Positions 9,251 through 17,787 of a stretch of 52,362 nt of DNA are shown here, in pieces. A program made the translations under genes and the position numbers. Each line of letters begins with the position of its first letter. Position 1 is the stretch's first letter. Under the pieces are notes generated by a model that was not told where the DNA came from, searched no databases, and saw only the letters and a list, made by a program, of their open reading frames with translations. This DNA comes from an uncultured bacterium (GTDB lineage: Bacteria; Bacillota; Clostridia; Lachnospirales; Lachnospiraceae), in contig CAJMQQ010000013.1 of assembly GCA_905215625.1 (NCBI GenBank), positions 1 through 52,362 of the forward strand, given 5' to 3'.

Positions 9251-10450
9251 CTATCTTCTGCCATATTTCTTAAATACATAACCCAAACCGGCAATCAGCG
9301 CTGCAATAACCGCAATTGCCACAATTCCCCAGACAGTTGCCGTCTTTACGGTAACACGGAACTCTGCGCTGGCAGAAGTTTCTGCAACGGATGCGGAAAT
9401 AGAGGTTACATAGTCTCCGGTCATAGCATCCTCTCCTGGAGTGATGTGGGCAACTACTTCTTTTGTTGCACCTGCATCCAAACTTTCAATAGTAGAATTG
9501 TCAAATTCCACTGTCCATCCAGCCGGTGCAGAAGAAGTCAGACTGATGTTTTCCAGCGCTACATTGCTGTTATTAATCACATTTAAGGTTACTGCTGATT
9601 CTTTTCCAGCAGAAGTATCCAGACTTAACAGGCCTGTCGGAGTGGTTACTGCCAGACCATAAGTTCCGGTAATGTTGACATTTAAATCCAGATTCATAGT
9701 TTCTTTGGACGAAACGGCTGTAATCGGAATCTTGTATTCCCCTGCTTCTACATTTTCCGGTGGAATAACGGTTACGCTGATTCCCTGTGTTCCTGCAGAA
9801 TCAATTTCGATTGCTGCAATCTGGGTAGTCTCTCCAGATGGCTTAAAACTTACCTGCCAGCCGCTTGGAGCCTGTGCAGACAAGCTGTATGACTGAGTAT
9901 CTGCGCCATTATTTACAAGAGTAGTATTAAATGTAAACGTGGTTCCGGATGGTCCCTCCTGAGATGGGTACTCCGTGGTAAAGCTGCTTTGTCCATATTC
10001 ATTTTCACTGATGGTAAAGTCCAGCGTTGCTGTATCAGAAATCCCGCTGTCTGCTGCAGCGTTCAGCTGCACCTGGTAAGTACCTTCCGCCGTGTCTTTT
10101 GGAATTGTCATCTGGAACGTTACGCCGCTCACAGTTTCTCCATTTGCCGCATGAACCTTGCTAATCTGCTTTCCGCCTCCGCTAAAATAGCCTTCCCATC
10201 CTTCCGGCATGGATATGGTTGACAATGCTGCATCAAAAGCGGCTCCGCTGGTATTCTCCAAATCCAGATTTACAGAAACCGCCTCTCCTGCTTTGACCGT
10301 AATTCCAGGATAAGCGGTACTTAGCTCAATTCCTCCTGCTGCTTTTACCGTTAATGGGCAAAATAATGCCAGCAAAAGGGACAGCAGTACCGTAAAAATC
10401 ATAATCTGTTTCAGTAATTTGTCTTTTTGCAGTGCACAAGCTTTTGTCAT
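9251..10450 (-). CDS. Membrane-anchored extracellular NEW3-domain protein of the exporter operon
   Basis: A 399-residue surface protein. It has a signal-like hydrophobic segment (about 14-36, ending TVKAAGG), then about three repeats of a roughly 100-residue Ig-like NEW3 fold. Each repeat contains an AP.GWxVxF/SMPEGWEGYF-type motif and ENTSGA or VINNSN segments. A C-terminal membrane helix VWGIVAIAVIAALIAGLGYVF ends in KKYGRR. COG1470-like proteins of this form are repeatedly found beside ABC-2 exporters, probably as extracellular partners. No catalytic residues are seen. A good GGAGAGG ribosome site precedes the ATG. Confidence 0.82.
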   Translation of the reverse strand: MTKACALQKDKLLKQIMIFTVLLSLLLALFCPLTVKAAGGIELSTAYPGITVKAGEAVSVNLDLENTSGAAFDAALSTISMPEGWEGYFSGGGKQISKVHAANGETVSGVTFQMTIPKDTAEGTYQVQLNAAADSGISDTATLDFTISENEYGQSSFTTEYPSQEGPSGTTFTFNTTLVNNGADTQSYSLSAQAPSGWQVSFKPSGETTQIAAIEIDSAGTQGISVTVIPPENVEAGEYKIPITAVSSKETMNLDLNVNITGTYGLAVTTPTGLLSLDTSAGKESAVTLNVINNSNVALENISLTSSAPAGWTVEFDNSTIESLDAGATKEVVAHITPGEDAMTGDYVTSISASVAETSASAEFRVTVKTATVWGIVAIAVIAALIAGLGYVFKKYGRR

Positions 10451-10837
10451 AATGTTTCCTCTCCTTTAGTTCTTTTTAGTACTATATTAAGGAGAATTTG
10501 TGCTCGAAGTATGTTTTTTGTATAAAAAAAGTGTGTTGCCTTTCTAAAAAAAGTATAAAGCAGCCAGAAGGCTTCTCCCCTTTGTAATCTCCTGAGGCTT
10601 GCCGTCATCAGGCTGAATGCCTAAGATGCAGCGTGAAAGCTGCAGTAGAATAAATAGAATATTAGAACCCTCCGCAATTGGAAGATAAGAAATGATAAAA
10701 ACAGCACCACCCCCAACTTGGATGATGCTGTTAGTATAACAGACTTTATTCTGTTTATCAAAGTCTATTAAAGTCGAAAAAGGTCGAAAAAAGTCTATTT
10801 TCAAGATTGTTCTTCCCAAAGACTCTGTTTTCCAAAA
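10451..10837. other. Gene-free stretch upstream of the NEW3 gene
   Basis: The part nearest 10451 should hold the minus-strand promoter of the NEW3 operon. A TATAGT -10 candidate lies at 10481-10486, but no good -35 is visible. The right part holds a terminator for the fucO gene. Between about 10510 and 10690 nothing is recognised. A minus-strand open frame of 91 codons crosses the terminator and resembles no family, so it is not called. Confidence 0.5.
10694..10732 (-). terminator. Terminator downstream of fucO
   Basis: On the minus strand AACAGCATCATCC pairs with GGGTGGTGCTGTT over 13 positions (three G-U), around a short loop, and runs into TTTTT. It lies about 105 bases past the fucO stop and insulates the NEW3 operon from it. 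Confidence 0.8.
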
Positions 10838-11983
10838 TTACATTAATTTTCTAAACAGTTCTTTCAACTCTTCTACATTGGTGTCCTTTGGATTTCCAGG
10901 ACGGCAGGCATCTGCATATGCAGACTCTGCTAAGAAGGTTAAATCTTCTTCTTTTAATGCCTCTAATTTAGAAGGAATGCCGACATCCTGGGAAAGTTTC
11001 TTCACTGCTTCCACTGCTGCCTTGCGGTATTCTTCCTGGCTCATGTCGTCAACGCCCTTTACTCCCATTGCGCGGGCAATTTCCCTATACTTCTCGCCAG
11101 TACATTCTGCATTGTACTCCATAACGATAGGAAGCATCATTGCACAGGCAACGCCATGAGGGGTATCATAAACAGCGCCTAATGTGTGAGCCATCGAATG
11201 AGCGATTCCCAGTCCGACGTTGGAGAATCCCATACCGGCAATGTACTGTCCAAGAGCCATTCCCTCGCGTCCTTCTTTCGTTCCTTCTACTGCCCCTCTT
11301 AAGGATTTTGAGATAATCTCAATGGCCTTTAAGTGGAACATATCGGTCATTTCCCAGGCAGCCAGAGTGGTATATCCCTCAATTGCATGGGTCAGGGCAT
11401 CCATACCAGTAGATGCAGTCAGTCCCTTTGGCATGGAGGACATCATATCTGGATCCACTACTGCAATAATTGGCATATCGTGAGGATCCACGCAGACAAA
11501 TTTTCTCTTTCTCTCCACATCAGTAATGACATAGTTAATAGTAACCTCTGCCGCCGTACCTGCTGTAGTTGGAACTGCAATAATCGGTACGCAAGGCTTC
11601 TTGGTAGGAGCTACGCCCTCCAAACTTCTCACATCTTCAAACTCCGGATTGGCAATGATAATACCGATTGCCTTTGCTGTATCCATAGAAGAACCGCCGC
11701 CGATTGCTACAATATAATCTGCCTGGGCATTTTTAAATGCCGCTACGCCATGCTGTACATTTTCAATCGTAGGATTTGCCTTAATGTCAGAATAAATTTC
11801 GTAAGCCAGTCCGGCCTTGTCCAGTACATCGGTTACCTTCGCAGCAACACCAAATTTAATCAAATCCGGATCGGTGCAGACAAATGCCTTCTGAAAGCCA
11901 TGTGCCTTTGCCTCATTGGCGATTTCACAAATAGCGCCTGATCCATGATAGGAAGTTTCGTTTAACATAATTCTGTTTGCCAT
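10838..11983 (-). CDS. fucO: Iron-containing alcohol dehydrogenase, lactaldehyde reductase type
   Basis: A 382-residue group III dehydrogenase that should reduce lactaldehyde or a similar short aldehyde to the diol with NADH. It has GGGSSMDTAKAIG (nucleotide binding), TTAGTAAEVT, GMDALTHAIEGY, and the metal-site region HSMAHTLGAVYDTPHG. The length matches FucO. The start at 11983 (MANRIMLNE) is chosen over an upstream in-frame codon because it has an AAAGGAGA site and fits the family's N-terminus. It is probably controlled by the upstream TetR-type gene, because both upstream regions share a 17-bp motif. No fucose catabolic gene is adjacent, so other diols or aldehydes, or general redox balance, are also possible. 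Confidence 0.88.
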   Translation of the reverse strand: MANRIMLNETSYHGSGAICEIANEAKAHGFQKAFVCTDPDLIKFGVAAKVTDVLDKAGLAYEIYSDIKANPTIENVQHGVAAFKNAQADYIVAIGGGSSMDTAKAIGIIIANPEFEDVRSLEGVAPTKKPCVPIIAVPTTAGTAAEVTINYVITDVERKRKFVCVDPHDMPIIAVVDPDMMSSMPKGLTASTGMDALTHAIEGYTTLAAWEMTDMFHLKAIEIISKSLRGAVEGTKEGREGMALGQYIAGMGFSNVGLGIAHSMAHTLGAVYDTPHGVACAMMLPIVMEYNAECTGEKYREIARAMGVKGVDDMSQEEYRKAAVEAVKKLSQDVGIPSKLEALKEEDLTFLAESAYADACRPGNPKDTNVEELKELFRKLM

Positions 11984-12092
11984 AACTAATCTCTCCTTTT
12001 CTTTTTTGCCTGGCGGATAATTGGCGTCCGTCTTTTTCTTTGTTATTATTTTAACAGAACCAGTCAAGAAAAGAAAGTTACACTTTCCCCTT

Positions 12093-12109
12093 TTTGTAAC
12101 ATTCTAACA
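12093..12109 (-). promoter_or_regulatory. Putative TetR-type regulator site upstream of fucO
   Basis: Read on the minus strand this is TGTTAGAATGTTACAAA. A copy matching at 15 of 17 positions lies at 12762-12778 beside the regulator's own promoter. No good -35/-10 pair is seen downstream of it, which would suit activation. Confidence 0.5.
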
Positions 12110-12120
12110 ATTTTTCCTTA

Positions 12121-12690
12121 TCAGACCAACCCTAATTGCTGAAACAGTCCAAAAATCGCCTCCGGCATGGCATCCACTAAAAGCTTGGCCATTTCTTCCG
12201 GCGTTTCTTTCATTCCTCCCAGAACCCATTTTACCGTCATATAAATGGAACCCTGACAATACATTTCCAGCAAAAAACGGATTTTTTCTTCTGGATCTTT
12301 TCCAGTTTTTTCTCTGATTCTTTCCGTATAAAATTCCAGAATCAACTGAAAATCATGGCCTTTCAGCGAATTATAATCATCTGACCGGAACGCTCCGGCA
12401 AAAAATACCCGTTCCTGTTTGATATATTCAAACTTTTTCACCAGACCTTCATATACCGTCTTTCCTTCTCCCATATGGGCAAAGGATTCCTGGAGAAGTT
12501 TATCAAAATACCAGTTTATCAGGTCGTATTTATCTTGAAAATTCCGGTAAAAGGTCTGCCTGGTAACCTGGCAGGCTTCTACGATTTCCTTTACCGTGAT
12601 TTTGTCTACGGGCGTGGTTTTCATACATTCCTTTACCGCCTGGGCCAGACGGTATTTTGTTTTCTCATTTTTTCCGGAACCTTCTGCCAT
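12121..12690 (-). CDS. TetR/AcrR-family regulator, DhaS-like
   Basis: A 189-residue regulator. The N-terminal helix-turn-helix is at about 14-60 (KITVKEIVEACQVTRQTFYRNFQDKYDLINWYF). An all-helical C-terminal domain resembles the TetR_C domain of DhaS-like activators (KFEYIKQERVFFAGAF, MYCQGSIYMTVKWVLGG, ETPEEMAKLLVDAMPE). It lies directly upstream of fucO in the same orientation, with a 137-bp gap, and is probably its local regulator. GGGAGAAG precedes the ATG. The ligand is unknown. Confidence 0.88.
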   Translation of the reverse strand: MAEGSGKNEKTKYRLAQAVKECMKTTPVDKITVKEIVEACQVTRQTFYRNFQDKYDLINWYFDKLLQESFAHMGEGKTVYEGLVKKFEYIKQERVFFAGAFRSDDYNSLKGHDFQLILEFYTERIREKTGKDPEEKIRFLLEMYCQGSIYMTVKWVLGGMKETPEEMAKLLVDAMPEAIFGLFQQLGLV

Positions 12691-12719
12691 AGTTCTTCTC
12701 CCTTCCAGTCTTTTTTTCC

Positions 12720-12748
12720 ATTATACTGTCTGCTTCTAATCTTGACAA
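12720..12748 (-). promoter_or_regulatory. Promoter of the TetR-type regulator gene
   Basis: On the minus strand TTGTCA (12743-12748), a 17-base spacer and a perfect TATAAT (12720-12725) lie about 30 bases before the ATG. Confidence 0.75.
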
Positions 12749-12770
12749 CCTTTCAAAATCCTGTTAGATT
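12742..12770 (+). promoter_or_regulatory. Possible promoter of the methyltransferase gene
   Basis: TTGACA (12742-12747), a 17-base spacer and TAGATT (12765-12770). Its -35 overlaps the opposite promoter of the TetR gene, and its -10 lies inside the putative regulator site, so the two directions probably compete. Confidence 0.5.
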
Positions 12771-12778
12771 GTTAGAAA
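12762..12778 (+). promoter_or_regulatory. Second copy of the putative TetR-type regulator site
   Basis: TGTTAGATTGTTAGAAA, 15/17 identical to the site upstream of fucO. It lies about 14 bases upstream of the regulator's own -35 box. Confidence 0.5.
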
Positions 12779-12806
12779 TACAACTTAGCCGCAGTCAGGC
12801 GGCAGA

Positions 12807-14021
12807 ATGGAGTATGCAATGGAGCACGCAGTTGTCCGTATTAAAAAAGGGCAGGGCCGTTCTTTAAAAGCCGGCAGCGCCTGGATTTACGATAATGAAA
12901 TTGACCGCATAATCGGAAATTTTGAAAATGGAGACATCGTATCCGTAGAGGATTTTGACGGTTATCCAATGGGCTGGGGTTTTCTCAACACCAATTCTAA
13001 AATTGCAGTCCGCATGATGTCCCGCAGAAAAGATGCAGTCATTGATGAAACTTTTATTGAAATGAGGGTACGCAATGCCTGGGAATACCGGAAATCTACA
13101 GTCGATACCTCAAGCTGCCGGATTATTTTTGGCGAAGCAGATTTTCTGCCTGGTATCGTCATTGACAAATTTTCTGACGTTCTGGTAGTCGAATCCCTGG
13201 CTCTGGGTATTGACCGGTTAAAACCGCTGATTATAGAAAAGTTAAAACAGGTTCTGGAAGAAGACGGTATCCAGATCCGCGGGGTTTATGAGCGGAGCGA
13301 CGCAAAAGTCCGTCTCCAGGAGGGAATGGAGCGGTACAAAGGCTTTATTGGCGAACCATTTGACACCAAAGTAGAAATCTTAGAAAATGGAGTCCGCTAT
13401 CTGGTAGATGTAAAGGACGGACAAAAAACCGGATTTTTCCTGGATCAGAAATACAACCGTCTGGCAATCCAACGTCTCTGTCCCGGCAAAAAAGTGCTGG
13501 ACTGTTTTACCCATACCGGATCGTTTGCCTTAAACGCCGGAATTGCAGGCGCTGCTTCTGTATTAGGTGTTGATGCTTCTGAACTTGGCGTTGCCCAGGC
13601 AAAAGAGAATGCAGAGTTAAACGGACTTTCCGATCGCGTCTCCTTTGTCTGTGAAGATGTGTTTGATTTACTGCCGGAATTAGAGAAAAAAGGGGAACAG
13701 TTTGATGTGGTAATTTTAGATCCGCCTGCCTTTACCAAGTCCCGCAATTCCATAAAAAATGCCGTCAAGGGTTATCGGGAAATCAACCTGCGCGGCCTGA
13801 AGCTGGTCAAAGATGGAGGATTTCTGGCAACCTGCTCCTGTTCCCACTTTATGTCTCCGGAACTGTTTACCAAAACCATAAGGGAAGCGGCTGCCGGAGT
13901 CCACAAACGTCTCCGTCAGGTAGAATACCGAACCCAGGCTGCAGACCATCCGATTCTGTGGGCTGCAGATGAATCTTACTACTTAAAATTTTATATTTTC
14001 CAGGTATGTGAGGAAAAATAA
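12807..14021 (+). CDS. rlmI: Class I SAM-dependent rRNA methyltransferase, RlmI type
   Basis: A 404-residue protein that should methylate a cytosine C5 in 23S rRNA (C1962 in E. coli RlmI). It has an N-terminal PUA domain (about 1-75: KKGQGRSLKAGSAWIYDNEI), a linker domain, then a Rossmann methyltransferase with CFTHTGSFALNAGIAGA (SAM motif I), ILDPPAFTKSR (motif IV) and a catalytic Cys region TCSCSHFMS. Length and order match RlmI/RlmK-C-like enzymes. An alternative ATG four codons in (12819) has a better spaced GGAG, so the true start may be there. Convergent with the LysR gene; no terminator is seen between them. Confidence 0.88.
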   Translation: MEYAMEHAVVRIKKGQGRSLKAGSAWIYDNEIDRIIGNFENGDIVSVEDFDGYPMGWGFLNTNSKIAVRMMSRRKDAVIDETFIEMRVRNAWEYRKSTVDTSSCRIIFGEADFLPGIVIDKFSDVLVVESLALGIDRLKPLIIEKLKQVLEEDGIQIRGVYERSDAKVRLQEGMERYKGFIGEPFDTKVEILENGVRYLVDVKDGQKTGFFLDQKYNRLAIQRLCPGKKVLDCFTHTGSFALNAGIAGAASVLGVDASELGVAQAKENAELNGLSDRVSFVCEDVFDLLPELEKKGEQFDVVILDPPAFTKSRNSIKNAVKGYREINLRGLKLVKDGGFLATCSCSHFMSPELFTKTIREAAAGVHKRLRQVEYRTQAADHPILWAADESYYLKFYIFQVCEEK

Positions 14022-14039
14022 CGGATTATTCTTTTATTT

Positions 14040-14981
14040 TTACTTTGTTTCTGTATGGGCAGTATGGATTTTGGTAAGATACGGCATACTGTCCATAAAC
14101 TCATCCAAAACCTGGTAAAATAATTCAAACATCTCTGATTTTGCCCTGTTCTGGGATTTTAAGCTTACCATATAGCAGTACAACACAGATGGCTGGTTTT
14201 CCATTTTCCTGACCTGTATCCGGCTGGTCCGGCTCAGTTCTTCTGCTACGGAAACTGGTACAATGGCCCACTGAGCCGCCTCTGTCAGGTACTTGGGAAT
14301 TGTAGATACTGCGTTAATGGAAATATCTGCCAGCTGCTCAATTCCAAAAGTTTCTTCATGCCATCTGATAAAATCCAGACCCCATGAACTGGAAAGGTCG
14401 ATTTCTTTTTTCCGATCCAACACCTCCAGGTTGATTTTTCCTTCTGGATAAATGCTGTTCTCCGCCAGTATTACCCGAAATTCTTCTGAGAAGAACGGTT
14501 CAATCACAAAATTGCGGTTTTCCTGTGGATTTCGTAAAAACGCCACATTAATATGACCACTTTCCAAAAGCTGGTACAGTTCTTCTGTACTGTGACTTTC
14601 TAAACGGAAAGTCATTTTCTGTTTTCCTGCAGACGCTTTTTCCAGAAGTCTGGTAAGCAGCTTATAGAAAATGCTGTCATTCATACTGTCCTGGCAGCCA
14701 ATGCTGAATACTGCCCTGGATCCACTCTGGCAAAACACTTCTATCCTCTCCCACAGTGCTTCATATTCATATGCCAGCGGCAAAAATGCCTCGCCTTCAT
14801 TGGTCAGCTCAATGGTTCGGTAGCCCTTCCTGCGGATAATCAGCTTTACCCCTAGTTCTTCCTCCAGAACGCTTAAGCGGTGACTGACTGTAGACTGAGT
14901 CAGGTATAATTTTTCTGCTGCCTTTGATATGCTGCTGTATTTTACAATTTCAAGAAAAGTTTTTATCTCCCAATGTGTCAT
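14040..14981 (-). CDS. LysR-family transcriptional regulator
   Basis: A 313-residue regulator. The winged helix-turn-helix lies at 1-60 (TFLEIVKYSSISKAAEKLYLTQSTVSHRLSVLEEELGVKL). The substrate-binding domain covers about 90-300, with VFSIGCQDSMND and VAFLRNPQENRNF. The GGAGAAT site before the ATG is adequate. Its target is not evident: the nearest divergent space is the 347-bp stretch toward the PHP gene, which is transcribed in the same direction. It may act elsewhere in the genome. Confidence 0.9.
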   Translation of the reverse strand: MTHWEIKTFLEIVKYSSISKAAEKLYLTQSTVSHRLSVLEEELGVKLIIRRKGYRTIELTNEGEAFLPLAYEYEALWERIEVFCQSGSRAVFSIGCQDSMNDSIFYKLLTRLLEKASAGKQKMTFRLESHSTEELYQLLESGHINVAFLRNPQENRNFVIEPFFSEEFRVILAENSIYPEGKINLEVLDRKKEIDLSSSWGLDFIRWHEETFGIEQLADISINAVSTIPKYLTEAAQWAIVPVSVAEELSRTSRIQVRKMENQPSVLYCYMVSLKSQNRAKSEMFELFYQVLDEFMDSMPYLTKIHTAHTETK

Positions 14982-15328
14982 AAAATTCTCCTAAATACGT
15001 TTATAGATTAGTGAAAGTATCTCCTGTAGGTATATTTTTAAACGGCAAAAACTGCTTTTTCCTAAAAAGCTGGGTTTCATTCAGAATTTTCTGATTTTTA
15101 TCATAATACTTCGGCTTTGCAAAGTAAACAATCTTCATTATTTTGTAAATATTGAATTATCCTTCTATCTTTTCCATAAATATAGATTTTTTCTATATCT
15201 TGTATATTCTTTTAAATATTTTCCAGGAATATCCAGTTACCATATTTGGTAGTATTCCGTTATAAGAAAGACTATCGCTTGCGAGCTTCTCTGCCTGCGG
15301 CGGGTCATTTTTACGACAAACTTCTATG
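14982..15328. other. AT-rich intergenic region upstream of the LysR gene
   Basis: No gene is seen. It holds a candidate minus-strand LysR promoter (see 15100-15128), a small ATATAG/CTATAT inverted repeat near 15178-15198, and TACCA/TGGTA near 15240-15252. No convincing terminator with a T-run follows the PHP gene stop at 15329. Confidence 0.5.
15100..15128 (-). promoter_or_regulatory. Candidate promoter of the LysR gene
   Basis: On the minus strand TTTACT (15123-15128), a 17-base spacer and TATGAT (15100-15105). It would leave a 5' leader of about 110 bases. Confidence 0.35.
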
Positions 15329-16045
15329 TTAACGTGTTCCCAGAGCTTCTAATACACCCTGTATACTTTTTTCACCAACTTGTATGGTCAGTTCCGGTTC
15401 GTGAATATCTTCTAAGTAATGCGCATCCGAATTGCTGATAATCTTACAAGTTTCCAGATATGGATTTTCCTTTCTCAGCCTGTGAAGGTTCTTCAAATCC
15501 TTTACCTCTGCTGTGACAAATCTGCTGTCCGGCGGCACAAATCCCAGATTAGCAATCAGGCTGTTGGCATTTTTATCAATATGAGCCGGAATCATCACTC
15601 CGCCATAAGAGGCCACCAGATCCCACAGATGGTCAAACGAAATATCCGCGCTGTTAATCAAAAGGGTTTCTTCCTCTTCTTCTGCCTGATCCTGCAAATT
15701 ATAAATCTGCTGCTTTCCAAAGATCTGGGAATTATTTGGATACTTCATTAGCCGTTCATAGACATAACTATCAAAATTCAGGGCTACTTCCAGGGTTGGA
15801 AAGAGGCAGACCGCGTGAACTTCCTCAGATGTCGTAATCTCCATTCCAGGTATGGCAAGAACCCCATATTCTTCCGCTGCTGCCATTAAGGCCGGACAGT
15901 TGCGGCAGGCATTGTGATCCGTCAAGGCAATCACGTCCAGCCCTTTTACTGCCGCCATTCCAGCAATGTTAGCCGGAGTCATATCATCGTCTCCACAAGG
16001 GGAAAGGCAGGAATGAATATGCAGATCATAGGTCAGACTAACCAA
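15329..16045 (-). CDS. PHP-domain phosphoesterase
   Basis: A 238-residue PHP-fold metal-dependent hydrolase. Visible metal ligands are DLHIHS (His9, His11), ALTDHNA (about 40-45), a Glu in GMEITTSEE, IPAHID and SNSDAHYLEDI near the C-terminus. Stand-alone PHP proteins hydrolyse phosphate esters such as nucleotides or nucleic-acid ends, but the substrate here is unknown. It is the last gene of a five-gene minus-strand operon with DRTGG proteins, an RsbW-like ATPase and a hydrogenase-like sensor, 14 bases after the second DRTGG gene. This suggests a signalling or nucleotide-turnover role connected with hydrogenase control. Confidence 0.85.
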   Translation of the reverse strand: MVSLTYDLHIHSCLSPCGDDDMTPANIAGMAAVKGLDVIALTDHNACRNCPALMAAAEEYGVLAIPGMEITTSEEVHAVCLFPTLEVALNFDSYVYERLMKYPNNSQIFGKQQIYNLQDQAEEEEETLLINSADISFDHLWDLVASYGGVMIPAHIDKNANSLIANLGFVPPDSRFVTAEVKDLKNLHRLRKENPYLETCKIISNSDAHYLEDIHEPELTIQVGEKSIQGVLEALGTR

Positions 16046-16059
16046 TCCTATCCGCCTCC

Positions 16060-16398
16060 TTATTCTTCGTTCATAGCCTGATAAACGGCCAATGCAGTCT
16101 CGAACACTGGCCCATCGGTTTCTAAAAGCGTAATTCCCTGCATCTGGGCCTTTTTTACCCCGTTTTCATCCATGTGAAAACCCTCGGCCAGGATCACACA
16201 AGCTACGTCTGCTAAAGACGCCACTGCCAGGGTATTTAAATTGGCCATTACCGTTACCCAGGCGCAGCCTGCCGGCGCCCGCCCCATGGCAATGCTTAAC
16301 AGGTCGCAGCAGAATACCTGGGTAATTTCTCTGTCCATATTGTCTCCGGCATTGACTGCACGGACGATCTGTTTGTCAACCAATGTCTGAACTGTCAT
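16060..16398 (-). CDS. DRTGG-domain protein (second copy)
   Basis: A 112-residue single-domain protein similar in layout to the operon's first gene: a short N-terminal beta-helix segment (TVQTLVDKQIVRAVNAGDNMDREI), then a DLLSIAM... VTVMANLNTLAVASLADVACVILAEG core and a closing EAGITLLETD-like strand. DRTGG domains occur next to CBS pairs and in phosphotransacetylase N-termini and are thought to bind small ligands, but the ligand is not established. Its ATG directly abuts the stop of the hydrogenase-like gene with no gap. Confidence 0.75.
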   Translation of the reverse strand: MTVQTLVDKQIVRAVNAGDNMDREITQVFCCDLLSIAMGRAPAGCAWVTVMANLNTLAVASLADVACVILAEGFHMDENGVKKAQMQGITLLETDGPVFETALAVYQAMNEE

Positions 16399-17787
16399 TT
16401 ATTCTTCATCCTCCCGATTGTCAAGCACTGCCATTTCTTCTGAAATCCGCTGGATATAATCTTTCAGCAGATTGACGGTTTCCTGGCCGCTGCGTCCTGC
16501 ATCTGCCAGATCTCCTGCCAGTACCGCTACTTCTTCCGACAGTTTATGGAGATTTTCCCGCAAATTATATACGCAGTCCGTCTCTGTTGCTTCTCCTCTT
16601 ACAATATCCTCTGCCAATGCCTTACAAGTCGGCGCGCCGCAGGAACCGCAGTCCAGGCCAGGCAGTTTTTTGCACAGACGTTCCACCTGGTTTAGTCTGG
16701 AAAAGCTTTCCATAATATTATTTCCCAGTCGGAATACCGGCTCGTACTGAACGCCTGTCGTCCAGGGAATCAGGGTTTCCGTCTCTTCCTCCACATGGCT
16801 TCTGGCTACTGGCATATATTTTCTCAGCCGCTTTAGCTTTACTTCTGCCACATAGGGATTTTCTACGGTCAGCACCCCGCCGACGCAGCCGCCCGGACAG
16901 GCGCTTAACTCTACAAACCGGAGGTTATTAAACTTCTGATCCTCTAAATCCTCCAACACCCGGATGACGTTTTCAATGCCGTCTGCCGCCAGATAGTTTT
17001 CTGTAAACAGTCCGCTGGCCTCACCGCCGGAACGTCCCCAGCTAATTCCGATTTTTCCCGCAGTTCCAATCTCTAGGAAATCGTCTTTGACCGCCTTCAT
17101 CCTGGACAAAAGCTGGGGGTATACGTCTTTAATGGCCAGAACGCAGTCCACTTCGCTTTTTTCTGTCCCCAGAGGCGCTTTTACATAGGTTACCTTCGAC
17201 GGACAGGGCGAAATAAACACGATCCCGATTTTTTCCCTTGGCAGTCCGGTCATCTTTAACGCCTTTTTGACTGCCAGGGACGCCGCCACTTCCACTGGCG
17301 GGTTTAAAGGCAGCATATGGGGAATCAGGTTTGGGAAACGGACCCGGATTAACCGCACCACCGAAGGGCAGGCCGTGCTGATAAGGGGAAGATTTTCCTC
17401 GTGGGTGGATATGTATTCCCTGGTCGCCTCGCTGACCATTTCTGCCGCTGCGCTGACTTCAAATACATCGTTAAATCCCATCAGCAGCAAGGCGTTCAGA
17501 ACAATATTGACATCATCCAGATTGTTAAACTGGCTGTATAACGATGGAGCCGGAAGCGCCACTGTATATTCATATTTTTTTAAAACGTCCAGCTTGTCGT
17601 AAACCGCGTGCTTTGCATGGTGGGGGCAGACCCGGATGCACTCTCCGCAGTCAATGCAGAACTTACTGTTAATCTGGGCTTTTCCTCCCCTCACACGGAT
17701 GGCTTCTGTCGGACATCGCTTAATGCAGTTAATGCATCCTTTGCACAAGTCTGCGTCCAGACGGACAGAATGGTAAAACTTATTCAT
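16399..17787 (-). CDS. Hydrogenase-like Fe-S sensor protein (HydS-like, group C type)
   Basis: A 462-residue soluble protein. Two N-terminal 4Fe-4S motifs (CKGCINCIKRCP from residue 15; CIDCGECIRVCP from 44) precede an [FeFe]-hydrogenase H-cluster fold with all four ligand cysteines: Cys140 in TACPS, Cys195 in SPCPSK, and Cys297/Cys301 in SACPGGCVGG. Residue 139 is Ala where catalytic enzymes usually have the proton-transfer Cys. The L2 loop lacks the usual KK, and the GGGQP part of L3 is missing. A C-terminal Fe-S domain (DCGSCGAPTC...) and a coiled coil (about 415-455) complete it. These traits fit sensory hydrogenases better than turnover enzymes. It overlaps the RsbW-like ATPase stop by one base. 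Confidence 0.85.
   Translation of the reverse strand: MNKFYHSVRLDADLCKGCINCIKRCPTEAIRVRGGKAQINSKFCIDCGECIRVCPHHAKHAVYDKLDVLKKYEYTVALPAPSLYSQFNNLDDVNIVLNALLLMGFNDVFEVSAAAEMVSEATREYISTHEENLPLISTACPSVVRLIRVRFPNLIPHMLPLNPPVEVAASLAVKKALKMTGLPREKIGIVFISPCPSKVTYVKAPLGTEKSEVDCVLAIKDVYPQLLSRMKAVKDDFLEIGTAGKIGISWGRSGGEASGLFTENYLAADGIENVIRVLEDLEDQKFNNLRFVELSACPGGCVGGVLTVENPYVAEVKLKRLRKYMPVARSHVEEETETLIPWTTGVQYEPVFRLGNNIMESFSRLNQVERLCKKLPGLDCGSCGAPTCKALAEDIVRGEATETDCVYNLRENLHKLSEEVAVLAGDLADAGRSGQETVNLLKDYIQRISEEMAVLDNREDEE

Noticed and set aside
10544..10819. Minus-strand open frame of 91 codons
   Set aside because: It runs through a clear terminator hairpin, has no ribosome site and resembles no protein family.
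11333..11941. Plus-strand open frame of about 200 codons
   Set aside because: Antisense shadow of fucO, rich in Cys, Ile and Arg from reverse reading, without ribosome site.
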